Assembly (NCBI RefSeq): GCF_030409635.1
Contig: NZ_JAUFQF010000004.1
Span: forward strand, 1,212,241-1,276,240
Source of the DNA: Vibrio agarivorans
GTDB lineage: Bacteria > Pseudomonadota > Gammaproteobacteria > Enterobacterales > Vibrionaceae
Reading direction: 5' to 3'
Length of the DNA: 64,000 bases
A program made the translations under genes and the position numbers. The notes under the pieces are model-generated. The model saw only the letters and a list, made by a program, of their open reading frames with translations, was not told the DNA's origin and ran no database searches. Positions 48,753 to 59,864 of this stretch are shown here, piece after piece; position 1 is the stretch's first letter, and every line of letters starts with the position of its first letter.

Positions 48753-49877
48753 TTAGGCGTCTCGTGACAGCCCTTTTTCGACTATTCTGATAAGCCTCTG
48801 CTTTTTTCTATCGACATTGGGTACGTTATTCAACGCTGCTTTCTGCTCGGCTATAGCCCAAAGTAAATGCTCATCTAGACCTTCATCTATTCCAAGTCGT
48901 TCTGTCAATGCAGGGATATAGTCTTCACTGTAAGGCGCGTTTCCAATCGCAATAGCGATATTTCTCAGCCATTGTGTATGGCCGATTCGTCGGATAGCAC
49001 TGCCTTGCATTCGCTCAAGAAACTCGGCCTCACTCCATGAAAATAGCTTTAGCAAATGCGCATCATCAAACTCATTTCGGCGATGAAAGTCAGTATGTTG
49101 CGTAATCTCAGCTTCACGATTCCACGGGCAAACGAGCTGGCAGTCATCACAGCCGTATATTCGATTACCTATTGCTTTACGAAACTCAAGCGGAATAATG
49201 CCATCATATTCAATCGTGAGATATGAAATGCAGCGGCGTGAATCGACAACTTTGTTGTCTACAATCGCTTGTGTCGGGCAGGAGGTAATGCATGCTACGC
49301 AGTGACCACACTCATTTTCATCTTTAGGCACATCGATAGGAAGAGGTAGGTCAATCAGTAATTCACCTAAGAAAAACCAAGAGCCAGCTTCTTTATTGAG
49401 AAGTAACGAGTGCTTCCCGACCCAGCCTAGTCCCGCTTTTTCGGCTAGCGGACGCTCCAAAATAGGCGCTGAATCAACAAAGGGGCGATACCCAAGAGCT
49501 TCAACTTCTTGCTCTATTTTTTGAGCAAGCTTTTTTAGCTGGTTACGAACGAGCTTGTGATAGTCACGACCGAGAGCATAACGACTAATATAGCCAGAGT
49601 GAGTATCTTTTAGGTTTGACGCAAACTGAGCCTCTGGTGGTAAGTAATCCATTCGAGCGCTTAAAACACGTAATGTACCGGGCAGCAACTCTTCAGGACG
49701 TGCCCTCATCATGCCGTGACGAGCCATCCAATCCATCTCTCCGTGATACCCATTGTCTAGCCAGTTTTGTAGATAGCTCTCATGTGCTTTGAGATCAACA
49801 TCGGTGATACCGACCTGATCAAAGCCAAGTTCTTTACCCCAAGTTTTAATATTAGTGGCCAGCTCAATTAGGTTCAT
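48753..49877 (-). CDS. queG: Epoxyqueuosine reductase QueG
   Basis: A 374-residue protein from the ATG giving MNLIELATNIKTW; a 15-codon upstream extension is open but outside the family, and AGGAG lies before the chosen start. Two 4Fe-4S clusters are predicted from CGHCVACITSCP and CDDCQLVCPWN, following a cobalamin-binding N-terminal region (DSAPILERPLAEKAGLGW). QueG reduces epoxyqueuosine to queuosine in the wobble base of GUN tRNAs. In E. coli nnr follows between queG and tsaE; here there is only a 229-bp divergent intergenic region. Confidence 0.96.
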   Translation of the reverse strand: MNLIELATNIKTWGKELGFDQVGITDVDLKAHESYLQNWLDNGYHGEMDWMARHGMMRARPEELLPGTLRVLSARMDYLPPEAQFASNLKDTHSGYISRYALGRDYHKLVRNQLKKLAQKIEQEVEALGYRPFVDSAPILERPLAEKAGLGWVGKHSLLLNKEAGSWFFLGELLIDLPLPIDVPKDENECGHCVACITSCPTQAIVDNKVVDSRRCISYLTIEYDGIIPLEFRKAIGNRIYGCDDCQLVCPWNREAEITQHTDFHRRNEFDDAHLLKLFSWSEAEFLERMQGSAIRRIGHTQWLRNIAIAIGNAPYSEDYIPALTERLGIDEGLDEHLLWAIAEQKAALNNVPNVDRKKQRLIRIVEKGLSRDA

Positions 49878-50106
49878 AGAGGAGTGCTCCTTTTTGCGGG
49901 CGCCGATCCTAGCGGATCTCACGTAAAATGAACATCAAAAAATACGCAAAGATCAAAGTTGTCTGTCAATTTATCTGCGTTTTACTATTTCCCTATCTCT
50001 GAATTATATATACTTGAAATTTAGACAGCTTTTTATTTCTGTACGGAAACACATACGTTTCAGAAAAAGATCGCCGAGAATGACAACTAAGTATTGCCAG
50101 AATTAA

Positions 50107-50574
50107 ATGATATCAAAGACATTTTTCCTAAAAGATGAGCAAGAGACGATTAAGCTAGGCGATCATCTTGCACAGCGCTGTTCTCAGCAAACTACGATCT
50201 ACCTGCATGGAGATCTTGGAGCCGGGAAGACAACATTTAGCCGAGGCTTCGTTCGATCCTTAGGGCATGTCGGGAATGTCAAAAGCCCGACCTACACCTT
50301 GGTCGAACCTTATCAGCTAGCAAACTGGATGGTGTACCATTTCGACCTCTATCGTTTGGCGGATCCAGAAGAACTCGAATTTATGGGTATAAGAGACTAT
50401 TTTACAGATGATGCGATCTGCTTAGTTGAATGGCCAGAGAAAGGAGAGGGTATGCTCCCTGAGCCTGATCTGCATATTGATATCCGTTATGACGGTGAGC
50501 AGCGTCAAGCGACACTGCGAGCGATGACAGAGTATGGAAACAAGTTAGTTGAACAAATGGAGTTAGCTGAGTAA
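50107..50574 (+). CDS. tsaE: tRNA threonylcarbamoyladenosine biosynthesis ATPase TsaE
   Basis: A 155-residue P-loop protein with Walker [14 protein letters not shown] near residues 36-48, followed by [10 protein letters not shown] and YHFDLYRL, both typical of TsaE (YjeE). With TsaB and TsaD it makes t6A37 in ANN-decoding tRNAs. It is the first gene of the tsaE-amiB-mutL-miaA-hfq-hflX-hflKC run, with a six-base gap before amiB. Confidence 0.96.
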   Translation: MISKTFFLKDEQETIKLGDHLAQRCSQQTTIYLHGDLGAGKTTFSRGFVRSLGHVGNVKSPTYTLVEPYQLANWMVYHFDLYRLADPEELEFMGIRDYFTDDAICLVEWPEKGEGMLPEPDLHIDIRYDGEQRQATLRAMTEYGNKLVEQMELAE

Positions 50575-50580
50575 TTCGCT

Positions 50581-52452
50581 ATGTGGAGACGAGGTTTTTC
50601 CCTTTTTCTGTTACTGGCATTGATACCAGTGACAGTTCTAGCCAATGTGCTGGAGAGTATTCGAGTTTGGCCTTCACCAGAAGAGACTCGTGTCGTTATT
50701 GATCTTAAGTCGGAAGCGGTACACAGCTACTTTACTTTGAGTAGCCCTGACCGCGTCGTTGTCGATCTCAAAAATACAACGCTAGCGGCAAAGCTTCCGG
50801 TTAACGTAACGGATAGCCCTGTACTTAAGCGCATACGCAAAAGCTCTCCCCCTGAATCAGGTACATTTCGACTTGTTTTTGAGTTGAAAGGGAAAACCAC
50901 GCCATCAGTATTTAAACTGGCTCCGACACCGGGGGGGCAATACGGTTATCGCTTAGTCGTAGATATGCCTCATGCAGAAAAGAAAGCGCCGGCAGCCAGT
51001 AGCAGTGCATCTCAGGTGAGTAGAGATGCTTCTCAACTTACTGGTAATGCCGATATTGTCGTGGCAATTGACCCAGGGCACGGTGGTGAAGACCCCGGCT
51101 CTATTGGCCCTTCAAAGAAGTATGAGAAGCATGCAACACTGGCCATATCTAAAAAGCTTGCCGCGAACATCAATGCAATACCGGGCATGAAGGCGGTACT
51201 GACGCGTCAAGGTGATTATTTCGTTAACTTGAATCGTCGTTCAGAGCTGGCTCGAGAGGGCGGTGCACACCTTTTGGTTTCGGTTCATGCAGACGCTTTC
51301 CATTCTCCTAAACCGCGTGGGGGCTCAGTCTTTGTATTGAACACCAAGCGTGCTAACTCTGAGCTCGCTAAGTGGGTTCAAAATCACGAAGAGCAATCCC
51401 AACTCCTAGGCGGTGCTGGCGATCTTCTTGCCAACAATAATACCGATAGAAATGTCAGTCAGACATTGATCGACATGCAATTCCAGTTCTCTCAACGAGA
51501 GGGCTATAAAGTAGCGACAAAAATTCTGAATGAAATGGGTAAGGTTGCCCATTTGCACCAGAAAAAGCCGATTAACGCCAGTTTGGCAGTATTGAAGTCA
51601 CCTGACATTCCTTCTGTTCTTGTTGAAACAGGCTTTATTTCAAACCCGACTGAAGAGAAGTTGCTCTTCCAGCGTTCGCATCAAGACAAGCTTGCTCGTG
51701 CTTTAACAACTGCAATAGTCCAGTATTTTGAAAGTAACGCGCCTGAAGGAACACTGTTTGCCAATCGAAGTAAGACGATAAAGCACAAAGTGCAAAAAGG
51801 AGAGAGCCTCTCTGTTATTGCGAATCGTTATGGAACAACAGTTACCGCGATCCGAAACGCGAATAATCTGAAAAGTAACAGTTTGGCGATAGGCCAGATG
51901 TTGTCGATACCTGCGACTAACCGCGCGGCGCCAGCAGTGCCGAATAATGTACCAGCGGTTGAGACCAAAACGGTCACACATACGGTTCAAAAGGGCGACT
52001 ATCTCGGTAAGATTGCTCAGCAGTACAATGTGTCTGTTGCTGCGATTAAGCGGGAGAACAACCTTAAGTCAGATACCCTAAAATTAGGTCAGAAACTGAA
52101 GATCACCGTAGCAGCGTCGAGTAGCTCACCGACTGTGCAAACCAAGACCATCACTCATACTGTTGGCAGGGGCGACTATTTAGGTAAAGTCGCGCAACAA
52201 TATAAGGTCTCCGTTGCTGCGATTAAACGCGAAAATAACCTTAAGTCGGATACGTTAAGGCTGGGTCAGAAGTTAAAGATCACTGTTAGTGTTGCGGATA
52301 TACCACCGAGAAAGCACACGGTTAAGCGAGGTGAGTTCCTCGGAAAAATAGCCAATCAGTATGGTGTGTCGGTATCAAGTATTCGGTCAGCGAATAACTT
52401 GCGCTCTGACCAATTAGCGGTAGGACAGGTACTAACTATCCCAAGTAAGTAG
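50581..52452 (+). CDS. amiB: N-acetylmuramoyl-L-alanine amidase AmiB with four LysM repeats
   Basis: A 623-residue periplasmic protein: signal peptide (residues 1-21), AMIN domain (about 22-130), amidase_3 domain beginning [13 protein letters not shown] (about residue 160) and ending with VETGFISNP (about 350), then four C-terminal LysM repeats (about 400-445, 465-510, 525-568 and 577-622). Repeats 2 and 3 are almost identical, a recent tandem duplication. The amidase removes stem peptides from septal peptidoglycan when activated by EnvC, also encoded here. E. coli AmiB lacks LysM; vibrio homologues carry them in varying number. Confidence 0.95.
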   Translation: MWRRGFSLFLLLALIPVTVLANVLESIRVWPSPEETRVVIDLKSEAVHSYFTLSSPDRVVVDLKNTTLAAKLPVNVTDSPVLKRIRKSSPPESGTFRLVFELKGKTTPSVFKLAPTPGGQYGYRLVVDMPHAEKKAPAASSSASQVSRDASQLTGNADIVVAIDPGHGGEDPGSIGPSKKYEKHATLAISKKLAANINAIPGMKAVLTRQGDYFVNLNRRSELAREGGAHLLVSVHADAFHSPKPRGGSVFVLNTKRANSELAKWVQNHEEQSQLLGGAGDLLANNNTDRNVSQTLIDMQFQFSQREGYKVATKILNEMGKVAHLHQKKPINASLAVLKSPDIPSVLVETGFISNPTEEKLLFQRSHQDKLARALTTAIVQYFESNAPEGTLFANRSKTIKHKVQKGESLSVIANRYGTTVTAIRNANNLKSNSLAIGQMLSIPATNRAAPAVPNNVPAVETKTVTHTVQKGDYLGKIAQQYNVSVAAIKRENNLKSDTLKLGQKLKITVAASSSSPTVQTKTITHTVGRGDYLGKVAQQYKVSVAAIKRENNLKSDTLRLGQKLKITVSVADIPPRKHTVKRGEFLGKIANQYGVSVSSIRSANNLRSDQLAVGQVLTIPSK

Positions 52453-52456
52453 AATA

Positions 52457-54430
52457 ATGACGATTAAGATTTTACCCGCTCGTCTTGCCAACCAAATTGC
52501 GGCTGGTGAAGTAGTCGAGCGACCAGCGTCGGTAGTAAAAGAGCTGGTGGAAAATAGCTTAGACTCTGGTGCGACTCGTATCGATATAGACATCGAGAAG
52601 GGTGGCGCCAAAATGATCCGTGTCCGTGACAATGGGAAAGGGATCCCTAAAGATGAGCTTGGCTTAGCCCTTAGTCGTCATGCAACATCGAAAATTCACA
52701 CTCTAGATGATCTTGAAGCGATCATAAGTTTAGGCTTTCGGGGTGAGGCTCTCGCCAGTATCAGCTCCGTCGCAAGGCTGACGTTGACTTCACGTCCGAC
52801 AACGCAAGAAGAGGCTTGGTCGTGTTACACCGAAGGTCGAGATATGGAGGTAAAGCTCCAGCCGGCTGCACACCCTGTGGGCACTTCTGTTGAGGTGTTA
52901 GATCTCTTTTTTAATACGCCAGCACGACGTAAATTCTTAAAGACCGAAAAAACTGAGTTCACGCATATTGATGAACTATTAAAGCGTATTGCTTTGAGTC
53001 GTTTTGATGTCACGATAAACTTGCGTCACAACGGAAAGATGATTCGTCAATATCGAGCAGCAAAAACACAAGTGCAAGCGGAGAAGCGCATTGGTGCAGT
53101 GTGTGGCGCTGCGTTTGTTCGTTCAATGCTAAAAGTCGAGCTGGAGCATAACGATCTTAAACTTCATGGTTGGATCACTACACCTGAGGGAGCTCGACAG
53201 CAAAGCGATCTTCAATACTGCTATGTGAATGGCCGTATGATGCGCGATAAATTGATCAATCACGCGATTCGTCAAAGCTATGAAACTACCCTGAGGCCTG
53301 ATCAATTTGCTACTTATGTGCTGTTTATTGAAATTGATCCGCACCAAGTGGATGTCAATGTGCATCCTGCGAAACATGAAGTCCGCTTTCACCAAGCAAG
53401 GCTAGTTCACGACTTTATCTATCAAGCACTGGCTGGCGCACTTGCCCAAAGCTTGAATATTGATGAGCGAAAGCAAACAGGGTCGGCTTTTCATCATGCT
53501 GATGAGAATCAAGCTTCTCACTCCAACGTTTCGTCTGCGGTAGCAATCGATCAGCAGCTCAATCAAGCGGTTGAAAATACAGCCTCTTATCCGAATAAAG
53601 TCTCGACAGTGAGCACTGCGCAAATCAACGAAGGTCATGCGGGGCGCGAGTGGCAGGCAGAAGCTCGCCCAGCCTCCAAAAGTGCTTCGAGCCCTCGCGA
53701 GCGAGCACCGAAGAGCTCACCGAGTCAAAGAGAGGTAAAAGCATATCAGGAATTGATGCAAACTCCTGATATGACGAAGGCTCAAACCTCGGTTGAATCT
53801 GCTTCTATAACTTCAGAACAGCCTGCGCTAGCACAAGCCTCAGCGAAGGCCAAAACAATAGTAGCCAAAGAGTTTGGGAAAGCCATCTGTATCGTTGAAC
53901 AGCGCTACCTTCTCACTCAATATGATGGTCATTGCTTTATGTTGTCGATAGCAAGAGCAGAGTGGTGGAAGCAATATGGCCAGCTAAACCCACAACAAGG
54001 GCCTCTAACCATGCAGCCGTTATTGATTCCGCTGGCGATTAAGGTGGAAGATGAGCTATATCAAGCGCAGCAAAAGATCCAACCTATGCTGCTGAAGCTC
54101 GGGATCAAAATTGTTGAGAAAGATAAATCAACCTTGATGGTCATGGCTGTACCGCAACCGATGCGACAACAAAACCTTCAACAACTGATTCCGGATCTGT
54201 TATCGTACGCGGCTCAAAATTGCGAGACAAACGATCCTCAATCTCTAGAACGCATGACGAAATGGTTAGCAAATCAGGTGACTGTTGAGAAACCTAGCTA
54301 CACTTTGTCTGAAGCGGTTCAAATTTTAGGGGAACTAGAACAGCTCTGGCATGGTCAATTACCATTAGACGATTCTAATCTTATGATTAGTATCGACTTT
54401 ACCGATACGATTTCTGCGTTTAAATTATGA
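52457..54430 (+). CDS. mutL: DNA mismatch repair protein MutL
   Basis: A 657-residue GHKL ATPase: [12 protein letters not shown] and [13 protein letters not shown] (motif I), DNGKGI (motif II) and [10 protein letters not shown] (motif III). A low-complexity Ser/Gln/Ala linker lies between about 340 and 470, then the C-terminal dimerisation domain. No DQHAxxER endonuclease motif is visible, as expected for a lineage that uses MutH and Dam methylation. It couples MutS to MutH and UvrD. It overlaps miaA by four bases (ATGA). Confidence 0.97.
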   Translation: MTIKILPARLANQIAAGEVVERPASVVKELVENSLDSGATRIDIDIEKGGAKMIRVRDNGKGIPKDELGLALSRHATSKIHTLDDLEAIISLGFRGEALASISSVARLTLTSRPTTQEEAWSCYTEGRDMEVKLQPAAHPVGTSVEVLDLFFNTPARRKFLKTEKTEFTHIDELLKRIALSRFDVTINLRHNGKMIRQYRAAKTQVQAEKRIGAVCGAAFVRSMLKVELEHNDLKLHGWITTPEGARQQSDLQYCYVNGRMMRDKLINHAIRQSYETTLRPDQFATYVLFIEIDPHQVDVNVHPAKHEVRFHQARLVHDFIYQALAGALAQSLNIDERKQTGSAFHHADENQASHSNVSSAVAIDQQLNQAVENTASYPNKVSTVSTAQINEGHAGREWQAEARPASKSASSPRERAPKSSPSQREVKAYQELMQTPDMTKAQTSVESASITSEQPALAQASAKAKTIVAKEFGKAICIVEQRYLLTQYDGHCFMLSIARAEWWKQYGQLNPQQGPLTMQPLLIPLAIKVEDELYQAQQKIQPMLLKLGIKIVEKDKSTLMVMAVPQPMRQQNLQQLIPDLLSYAAQNCETNDPQSLERMTKWLANQVTVEKPSYTLSEAVQILGELEQLWHGQLPLDDSNLMISIDFTDTISAFKL

Positions 54431-55359
54431 ATGAAAAGTTACCTCTAGCACTGTTTTTGATGGGCCCTACGGCTTCAGGTAAAACAGACTTAGCCATCCG
54501 TTTGAGACAACGTTATCCCGTTGAAATCATCTCTGTGGATTCGGCATTGATTTATCGCGATATGGACATCGGTACAGCGAAGCCTGACGAGAGAGAGCTT
54601 GAGTTAGCCCCTCATAGGCTTATCGATATTCTTGATCCTAGTGAAGCCTACTCAGCAGCAGATTTCCGACGTGATGCGTTGAAAGAGATGGCCGATATTG
54701 TTGCTCAAGGTAAGATCCCACTCTTGGTGGGTGGAACAATGCTTTACTATAAAGCATTGCTGGAAGGGTTGTCTCCATTACCAGCGGCCGATCAAGAGAT
54801 TCGAGCACAGATTGATCAAGAGGCGCAATCACTAGGTTGGCAGGCGATGCATGACCAACTTCGAGAGGTTGATCCCGTCTCAGCACAAAGAATACACCCT
54901 AATGATCCACAAAGATTGTCTAGGGCATTGGAAGTTTATCGAATTTCAGGTAAAACTCTTACTGAGTTGACTGCGACAAAGGGTGAACCCATCCCTTACC
55001 GTGTCAAACAGTTTGCAATAGCTCCCAAGGATAGGGCAGAGCTCCATCGTCGTATTGAACTAAGATTCGACAAAATGATGGAAGCAGGATTTGAGGATGA
55101 GATGCGAGCGCTGTATCAGCGTGACGATCTTCACCCTGATCTTCCTTCTATTCGATGCGTCGGCTATCGACAGATGTGGGACTATTTGGACGGGAACGCC
55201 ACACTCGAAGAGGCAAAGTTTCGAGGAGTGTGTGCAACTCGTCAATTAGCCAAGCGACAAATCACCTGGTTGCGCAGCTGGGATGATCTGACTTGGTTGG
55301 ATAGCGAAAATGTTGATCTCGCTTTAGAAACTCTCTCTCAGGCAATAGCCAGCGATTGA
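54427..55359 (+). CDS. miaA: tRNA dimethylallyltransferase
   Basis: A 310-residue P-loop enzyme with [11 protein letters not shown] at the N-terminus, [36 protein letters not shown] and the C-terminal tRNA-binding [12 protein letters not shown] and [13 protein letters not shown]. It adds the isopentenyl group to A37 of UNN-decoding tRNAs. Start and mutL stop overlap as ATGA, so translation is coupled. The hfq promoter region lies just downstream. Confidence 0.97.
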   Translation: MNEKLPLALFLMGPTASGKTDLAIRLRQRYPVEIISVDSALIYRDMDIGTAKPDERELELAPHRLIDILDPSEAYSAADFRRDALKEMADIVAQGKIPLLVGGTMLYYKALLEGLSPLPAADQEIRAQIDQEAQSLGWQAMHDQLREVDPVSAQRIHPNDPQRLSRALEVYRISGKTLTELTATKGEPIPYRVKQFAIAPKDRAELHRRIELRFDKMMEAGFEDEMRALYQRDDLHPDLPSIRCVGYRQMWDYLDGNATLEEAKFRGVCATRQLAKRQITWLRSWDDLTWLDSENVDLALETLSQAIASD

Positions 55360-55482
55360 GTTTACTGTGTATAATATTTTTGCTTTTGCGCGAAAGATCA
55401 TTCTTACTTAGTAAGTGTGGTCACTTGAAACTGTTTAGCTCAGATGCACAAAGCAGCGCAAATCATTGCAAAGCACCACTAG

Positions 55483-55785
<303 letters not shown>

Positions 55786-55822
55786 TCCCTGATTAATCAC
55801 ATAGAACAAAGGAGTTGAACGC

Positions 55823-57112
55823 TTGTTTGACCGTTATGAAGCCGGTGAGCGAGCCGTACTTGTTCATATCAACTTCACGCAAGAGGGTGAGTGGGAAGAT
55901 CTAGTAGAGTTTGAAATGCTAGTCTCTTCCTCTGGTGTACAGTCGCTGCAGGTCATTACCGGCAGCCGTCAGTCGCCGCACCCTAAGTATTATGTCGGAG
56001 AGGGTAAAGCCCAAGAGATCGCTGAGGCCGTTCAGCGTGAAGAGGCAGATGTAGTGATATTTAATCACGCCCTTTCCCCTGCTCAAGAACGAAATCTAGA
56101 ACAGCTATGTCGTTGTCGAGTGTTAGACCGAACTGGTTTGATCCTCGATATATTTGCTCAGCGTGCAAGAACGCATGAAGGTAAACTTCAGGTTGAGCTT
56201 GCGCAGCTACGTCATATCTCTACTCGATTAATTCGTGGATGGACCCACTTGGAGCGACAGAAAGGTGGTATTGGTCTTCGAGGGCCGGGTGAAACCCAGC
56301 TTGAAACCGACAGACGCCTACTGCGTGACAGGATCAAAGCGATCCTTCGCCGTCTAGAGAAAGTCTCTAAGCAGCGAGAGCAAGGACGTCGAGCCCGTCG
56401 ACGCGCTGAAATCCCTACCGTCTCCCTAGTTGGTTATACCAATGCAGGTAAATCGACATTATTTAACCGCATCACTGAGGCGGGCGTTTATGCCGCTGAC
56501 CAGTTATTTGCAACGTTAGATCCTACACTGCGTAAGATAGAGCTCAAAGAGGTCGGTCCTGCGATTTTGGCAGATACCGTAGGATTTATTCGTCACCTTC
56601 CGCATGATCTTGTTGCAGCCTTTAAGGCAACGTTACAAGAAACGCAAGAAGCTGACATTTTGTTACACGTTGTTGATGCCAGTGATGAGCGTTTTCGTGA
56701 GAACATTCATGCTGTTCACGAGGTACTAGAGGAGATCGATGCCTCTGAGATACCGACCCTAGTGGTCATGAACAAGATCGATAATCTAGAAGGGCAAAAA
56801 CCTCGTATTGAAAGAGATGACGAGGGAATTCCAACTACCGTTTGGGTTTCTGCGATGGCAGACATCGGTATGGATTTGCTCTTTGATGCTTTAAAAGAAC
56901 GTCTTGCCAGTCAAATGGTCGAGTACAAATTGCAGATACCGCCTGCTTATCAGGGGCGAATCCGCAGCGTGTTCTTCGAGAAACAGTGCATTTTGAATGA
57001 AGGCTACGATGAAGAGGGAAATCTTCTTATTGATATCCGCATGCAGAATGTTGATTGGCAGCGACTCGAAAAAAGAGAAGGGGCAGTTTTACGTGACTTT
57101 ATAGTTACTTAA
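55823..57112 (+). CDS. hflX: Ribosome-associated GTPase HflX (TTG start)
   Basis: A 429-residue protein starting at TTG (MFDRYEAGERAVLVH after initiation), eight bases after an AAAGGAG site. An N-terminal HflX domain with KYYVGEGKAQEI and the glycine-rich GGIGLRGPGETQLE precede the GTPase domain: P loop GYTNAGKSTLF, DTVGFI and MNKIDN. HflX splits stalled 70S ribosomes after heat stress. The TTG start may keep its level low relative to Hfq, 37 bp upstream. Confidence 0.96.
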   Translation: MFDRYEAGERAVLVHINFTQEGEWEDLVEFEMLVSSSGVQSLQVITGSRQSPHPKYYVGEGKAQEIAEAVQREEADVVIFNHALSPAQERNLEQLCRCRVLDRTGLILDIFAQRARTHEGKLQVELAQLRHISTRLIRGWTHLERQKGGIGLRGPGETQLETDRRLLRDRIKAILRRLEKVSKQREQGRRARRRAEIPTVSLVGYTNAGKSTLFNRITEAGVYAADQLFATLDPTLRKIELKEVGPAILADTVGFIRHLPHDLVAAFKATLQETQEADILLHVVDASDERFRENIHAVHEVLEEIDASEIPTLVVMNKIDNLEGQKPRIERDDEGIPTTVWVSAMADIGMDLLFDALKERLASQMVEYKLQIPPAYQGRIRSVFFEKQCILNEGYDEEGNLLIDIRMQNVDWQRLEKREGAVLRDFIVT

Positions 57113-57157
57113 ATGACTGCTACAGTATAACGTCATATCAAATGATGGAGCTTACTA

Positions 57158-58354
57158 ATGGCGTGGAACGAGCCTGGTAATAACAACGGCAATAATGGCC
57201 GCGATAATGACCCTTGGGGTAACAATAATCGTGGCGGCCAGAAAAATGGCGGCCGTGAGCAAGGACCACCAGATTTGGATGAAGTTTTCAGCAAACTGAG
57301 TCAAAAGCTGGGTGGTAAGTTTGGTGGTAAAGGTGGCAGTGGCTCATCTAACGGCTCTAATGGTGGATTCTTAGGATTCGGTGTTATTGCGGTTATTGCA
57401 ATTGCTATCTGGGTTTTCGCAGGCTTCTACACAATTGGTGAAGCCGAGCGTGGTGTTGTGTTACGTCTAGGTAAATACGATCGAATCGTTGATCCTGGTC
57501 TGAACTGGCGCCCACGTTTTGTTGATGAAGTCTCTCCTGTTAACGTTCAGGCGATTCGTTCACTACGCTCATCTGGCTTAATGCTGACAAAAGATGAAAA
57601 CGTTGTGACAGTAGCGATGGATGTTCAATACCGTGTTGCTGACCCATACAAATACTTGTATGTCGTTACTAATGCGGATGACAGTCTTCGTCAAGCAACC
57701 GACTCTGCACTACGTGCGGTGATCGGTGACTCTTTGATGGATAGTATTCTGACCAGTGGTCGTCAACAAATCCGTCAAAGCACACAAGAGACTCTGAATG
57801 ATATCGTAGACAGCTACGATATGGGTTTGGTTATCGTTGATGTGAACTTCCAATCTGCACGTCCACCTGAGCAAGTAAAAGACGCATTTGATGATGCTAT
57901 CGCTGCTCGTGAGGATGAAGAGCGTTTTGAACGTGAAGCAGAAGCGTACCGCAACGATATTTTGCCGAAGGCAACAGGTCGAGCAGAGCGTCTGAAGAAA
58001 GAAGCTCTTGGTTACTCTGAGCGCATTACTAACGAAGCACTTGGTCAAGTAGCTCAGTTCGAGAAGCTGCTTCCTGAATACCAGGCCGCGCCTGAGGTAA
58101 CACGTAATCGTCTATACCTAGATACGATGGAGCAAGTTTACACGAGCACCTCTAAGGTACTGATTGATTCGGAATCAAGTGGCAACTTACTGTACCTACC
58201 AATCGATAAGTTAGCGGGTGAAGGCAAAACCGATACCAAGCGTACTCAACGCTCATCGTCTAGCTACGATCAAATTGAATTAGAATCGCAAGCTCCAACG
58301 TCTGATTCCAATTCTGACTCGCGTTCAACTGGCACACGTCAAGGGAGATACTAA
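57158..58354 (+). CDS. hflK: FtsH protease modulator HflK
   Basis: A 398-residue SPFH (stomatin-like) membrane protein. The N-terminus is rich in Gly, Asn and Asp, with a transmembrane helix near residues 70-90, followed by the SPFH domain (GEAERGVVLRLGKYD onward) and a coiled coil. A hydrophilic Ser-rich tail ends the protein. With HflC it forms a large periplasm-facing cage around FtsH and limits its proteolysis. hflC starts 2 bp downstream. Confidence 0.97.
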   Translation: MAWNEPGNNNGNNGRDNDPWGNNNRGGQKNGGREQGPPDLDEVFSKLSQKLGGKFGGKGGSGSSNGSNGGFLGFGVIAVIAIAIWVFAGFYTIGEAERGVVLRLGKYDRIVDPGLNWRPRFVDEVSPVNVQAIRSLRSSGLMLTKDENVVTVAMDVQYRVADPYKYLYVVTNADDSLRQATDSALRAVIGDSLMDSILTSGRQQIRQSTQETLNDIVDSYDMGLVIVDVNFQSARPPEQVKDAFDDAIAAREDEERFEREAEAYRNDILPKATGRAERLKKEALGYSERITNEALGQVAQFEKLLPEYQAAPEVTRNRLYLDTMEQVYTSTSKVLIDSESSGNLLYLPIDKLAGEGKTDTKRTQRSSSSYDQIELESQAPTSDSNSDSRSTGTRQGRY

Positions 58355-58356
58355 TA

Positions 58357-59334
58357 ATGCGTAAGTTAATGATCCCTGTACTAGTTGTTGCGCTAGCACT
58401 GCTTTTGATGTCACTTTTCGTTGTTCAAGAAGGCGAGCGTGGCATGGTAATTCGTTTTGGTCGTGTACTTGATGACAACGGCGTATCCCGAATCTATGAG
58501 CCAGGCCTGCACTTCAAGATGCCACTGTTTGATCGTGTGAAAACTCTTGATGCACGTATCCAAACGATGGAAGGCCGTACTGACCGATTCGTAACGTCTG
58601 AGAAAAAAGACGTGCTTATCGATACTTACGTTAAGTGGCGTATCTCTGACTTTGGTCGTTTCTACCTAACAACAGGTGGTGGTAACAACCTAACAGCGGA
58701 AGCTCTACTAGAACGTAAAGTGATGGACGTACTACGTTCTGAAATCGGTGCGCGTGAAATCAAGCAGATTGTCTCTGGTCCACGTAATGAAGATGTACTT
58801 CCAGACTCTCTAGATGACGAAGAAGTAGCAACTGAAGCGGCGAAGCAAGCTCTTGAGATTGACGGTGAGCGTGACAAGATCATGGAAAATGTTCTTGCTG
58901 GCACAACCGACAGTGCAATGGCTGACTTAGGTGTTGAGATTGTCGATTTCCGTATGAAGAAGATTAACCTTCCTGACGAAATCAGTGAATCAATCTACCG
59001 TCGTATGCGTGCTGAACGTGAATCAGTAGCTCGTCGTCACCGTTCTCAAGGTCGTGAGAAAGCGGAAGTCATTCGTGCTCAAGCCGAACTTGAAGTCGCG
59101 ACAGTACTAGCAGAAGCCGATAAAACAGCTCGAGTTACTCGAGGTGAAGCGGATGCAGAAGCTGCGAAGATCTACTCTGATGCATACAGCAAAGATCCAG
59201 AGTTCTTCGGTTTCCTACGTTCACTTGGTGCATATGAGAAATCATTCAGTGACAAGAGCGATATCCTAGTTCTTGATCCGAAGAGTGACTTCTTCCAGTA
59301 CATGAACAACGCTCACGGTGCAGCGGCAAACTAA
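58357..59334 (+). CDS. hflC: FtsH protease modulator HflC
   Basis: A 325-residue SPFH protein with an N-terminal transmembrane helix (residues about 4-22), then VVQEGERGMVIRFGRV and a coiled coil rich in Ala and Glu (about 215-280). It pairs with HflK in the HflKC-FtsH complex. It is adjacent to hflK and followed by a terminator. The length is standard. Confidence 0.97.
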   Translation: MRKLMIPVLVVALALLLMSLFVVQEGERGMVIRFGRVLDDNGVSRIYEPGLHFKMPLFDRVKTLDARIQTMEGRTDRFVTSEKKDVLIDTYVKWRISDFGRFYLTTGGGNNLTAEALLERKVMDVLRSEIGAREIKQIVSGPRNEDVLPDSLDDEEVATEAAKQALEIDGERDKIMENVLAGTTDSAMADLGVEIVDFRMKKINLPDEISESIYRRMRAERESVARRHRSQGREKAEVIRAQAELEVATVLAEADKTARVTRGEADAEAAKIYSDAYSKDPEFFGFLRSLGAYEKSFSDKSDILVLDPKSDFFQYMNNAHGAAAN

Positions 59335-59356
59335 TGATTAGTTTTAAAGCATAGTG

Positions 59357-59386
59357 AAAGGCTCCCAATGGGAGCCTTTTCTTTTT
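59357..59386 (+). terminator. Rho-independent terminator after hflC
   Basis: A 10-bp stem AAAGGCTCCC/GGGAGCCTTT with an AAT loop, followed by a broken T run, 22 bp past the stop. Confidence 0.88.
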
Positions 59387-59432
59387 AAATGATTTAAAAA
59401 TAGAACCCGAAACGATATAGGAACAACATCAG

Positions 59433-59618
59433 ATGCTAGAAACATTTTTGCTTGCGATGGGTATTTTCTTAATTTTGGAAGGCTTAGGGCCGCTTCTAGT
59501 ACCGAACAGCTGGAGAAAAATGCTGTTGGAAATTATTTCTCAGCCGGAAAATCAGCTGAGAAGAATTGGTGGTTGCTTGGTCGTGAGTGGCTTGGTTATG
59601 GTGTATTGTTTCGCCTAG
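59433..59618 (+). CDS. DUF2065 family small membrane protein
   Basis: A 61-residue protein with hydrophobic segments at residues 1-23 and 44-60 around a polar loop containing WRKM and LRRIGG, matching DUF2065 (YjeT). It is found downstream of hflC in many gammaproteobacteria. Function is unknown; an association with HflKC-FtsH can only be guessed from position. Confidence 0.85.
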   Translation: MLETFLLAMGIFLILEGLGPLLVPNSWRKMLLEIISQPENQLRRIGGCLVVSGLVMVYCFA

Positions 59619-59638
59619 AAATATAGACTTACTATCCA

Positions 59639-59863
59639 CTAATAGTGAGGTGGTGGCGCCTCTTCAGAGGGGTCAGCGAGGTTTGAACTGTCCATATTCT
59701 TTACTTTACCCACAACATACTTCATCTGATCTTGCATCTTCGTGATCAGCAATTGCTGTTGGCTCAGTGCTTCATTGAGCTCTTCGATAGTCTGCTCTTG
59801 AAAGGCTAATTGACACTCTAAATCATTAACACGTTGTTCTAGTGCTTCATTGTTTTGAGACAT
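59639..59863 (-). CDS. slyX: SlyX family protein
   Basis: A 74-residue acidic coiled-coil protein starting MSQNNEALEQRVNDLE with heptads through about residue 50 and ending PPPHY, the SlyX-type tail. A longer open frame to base 60034 runs through the WD40 gene and is not real. Function is unknown. It begins one base after the stop of the WD40 gene, so the two are probably co-transcribed. Confidence 0.88.
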   Translation of the reverse strand: MSQNNEALEQRVNDLECQLAFQEQTIEELNEALSQQQLLITKMQDQMKYVVGKVKNMDSSNLADPSEEAPPPHY

Positions 59864-59864
59864 A

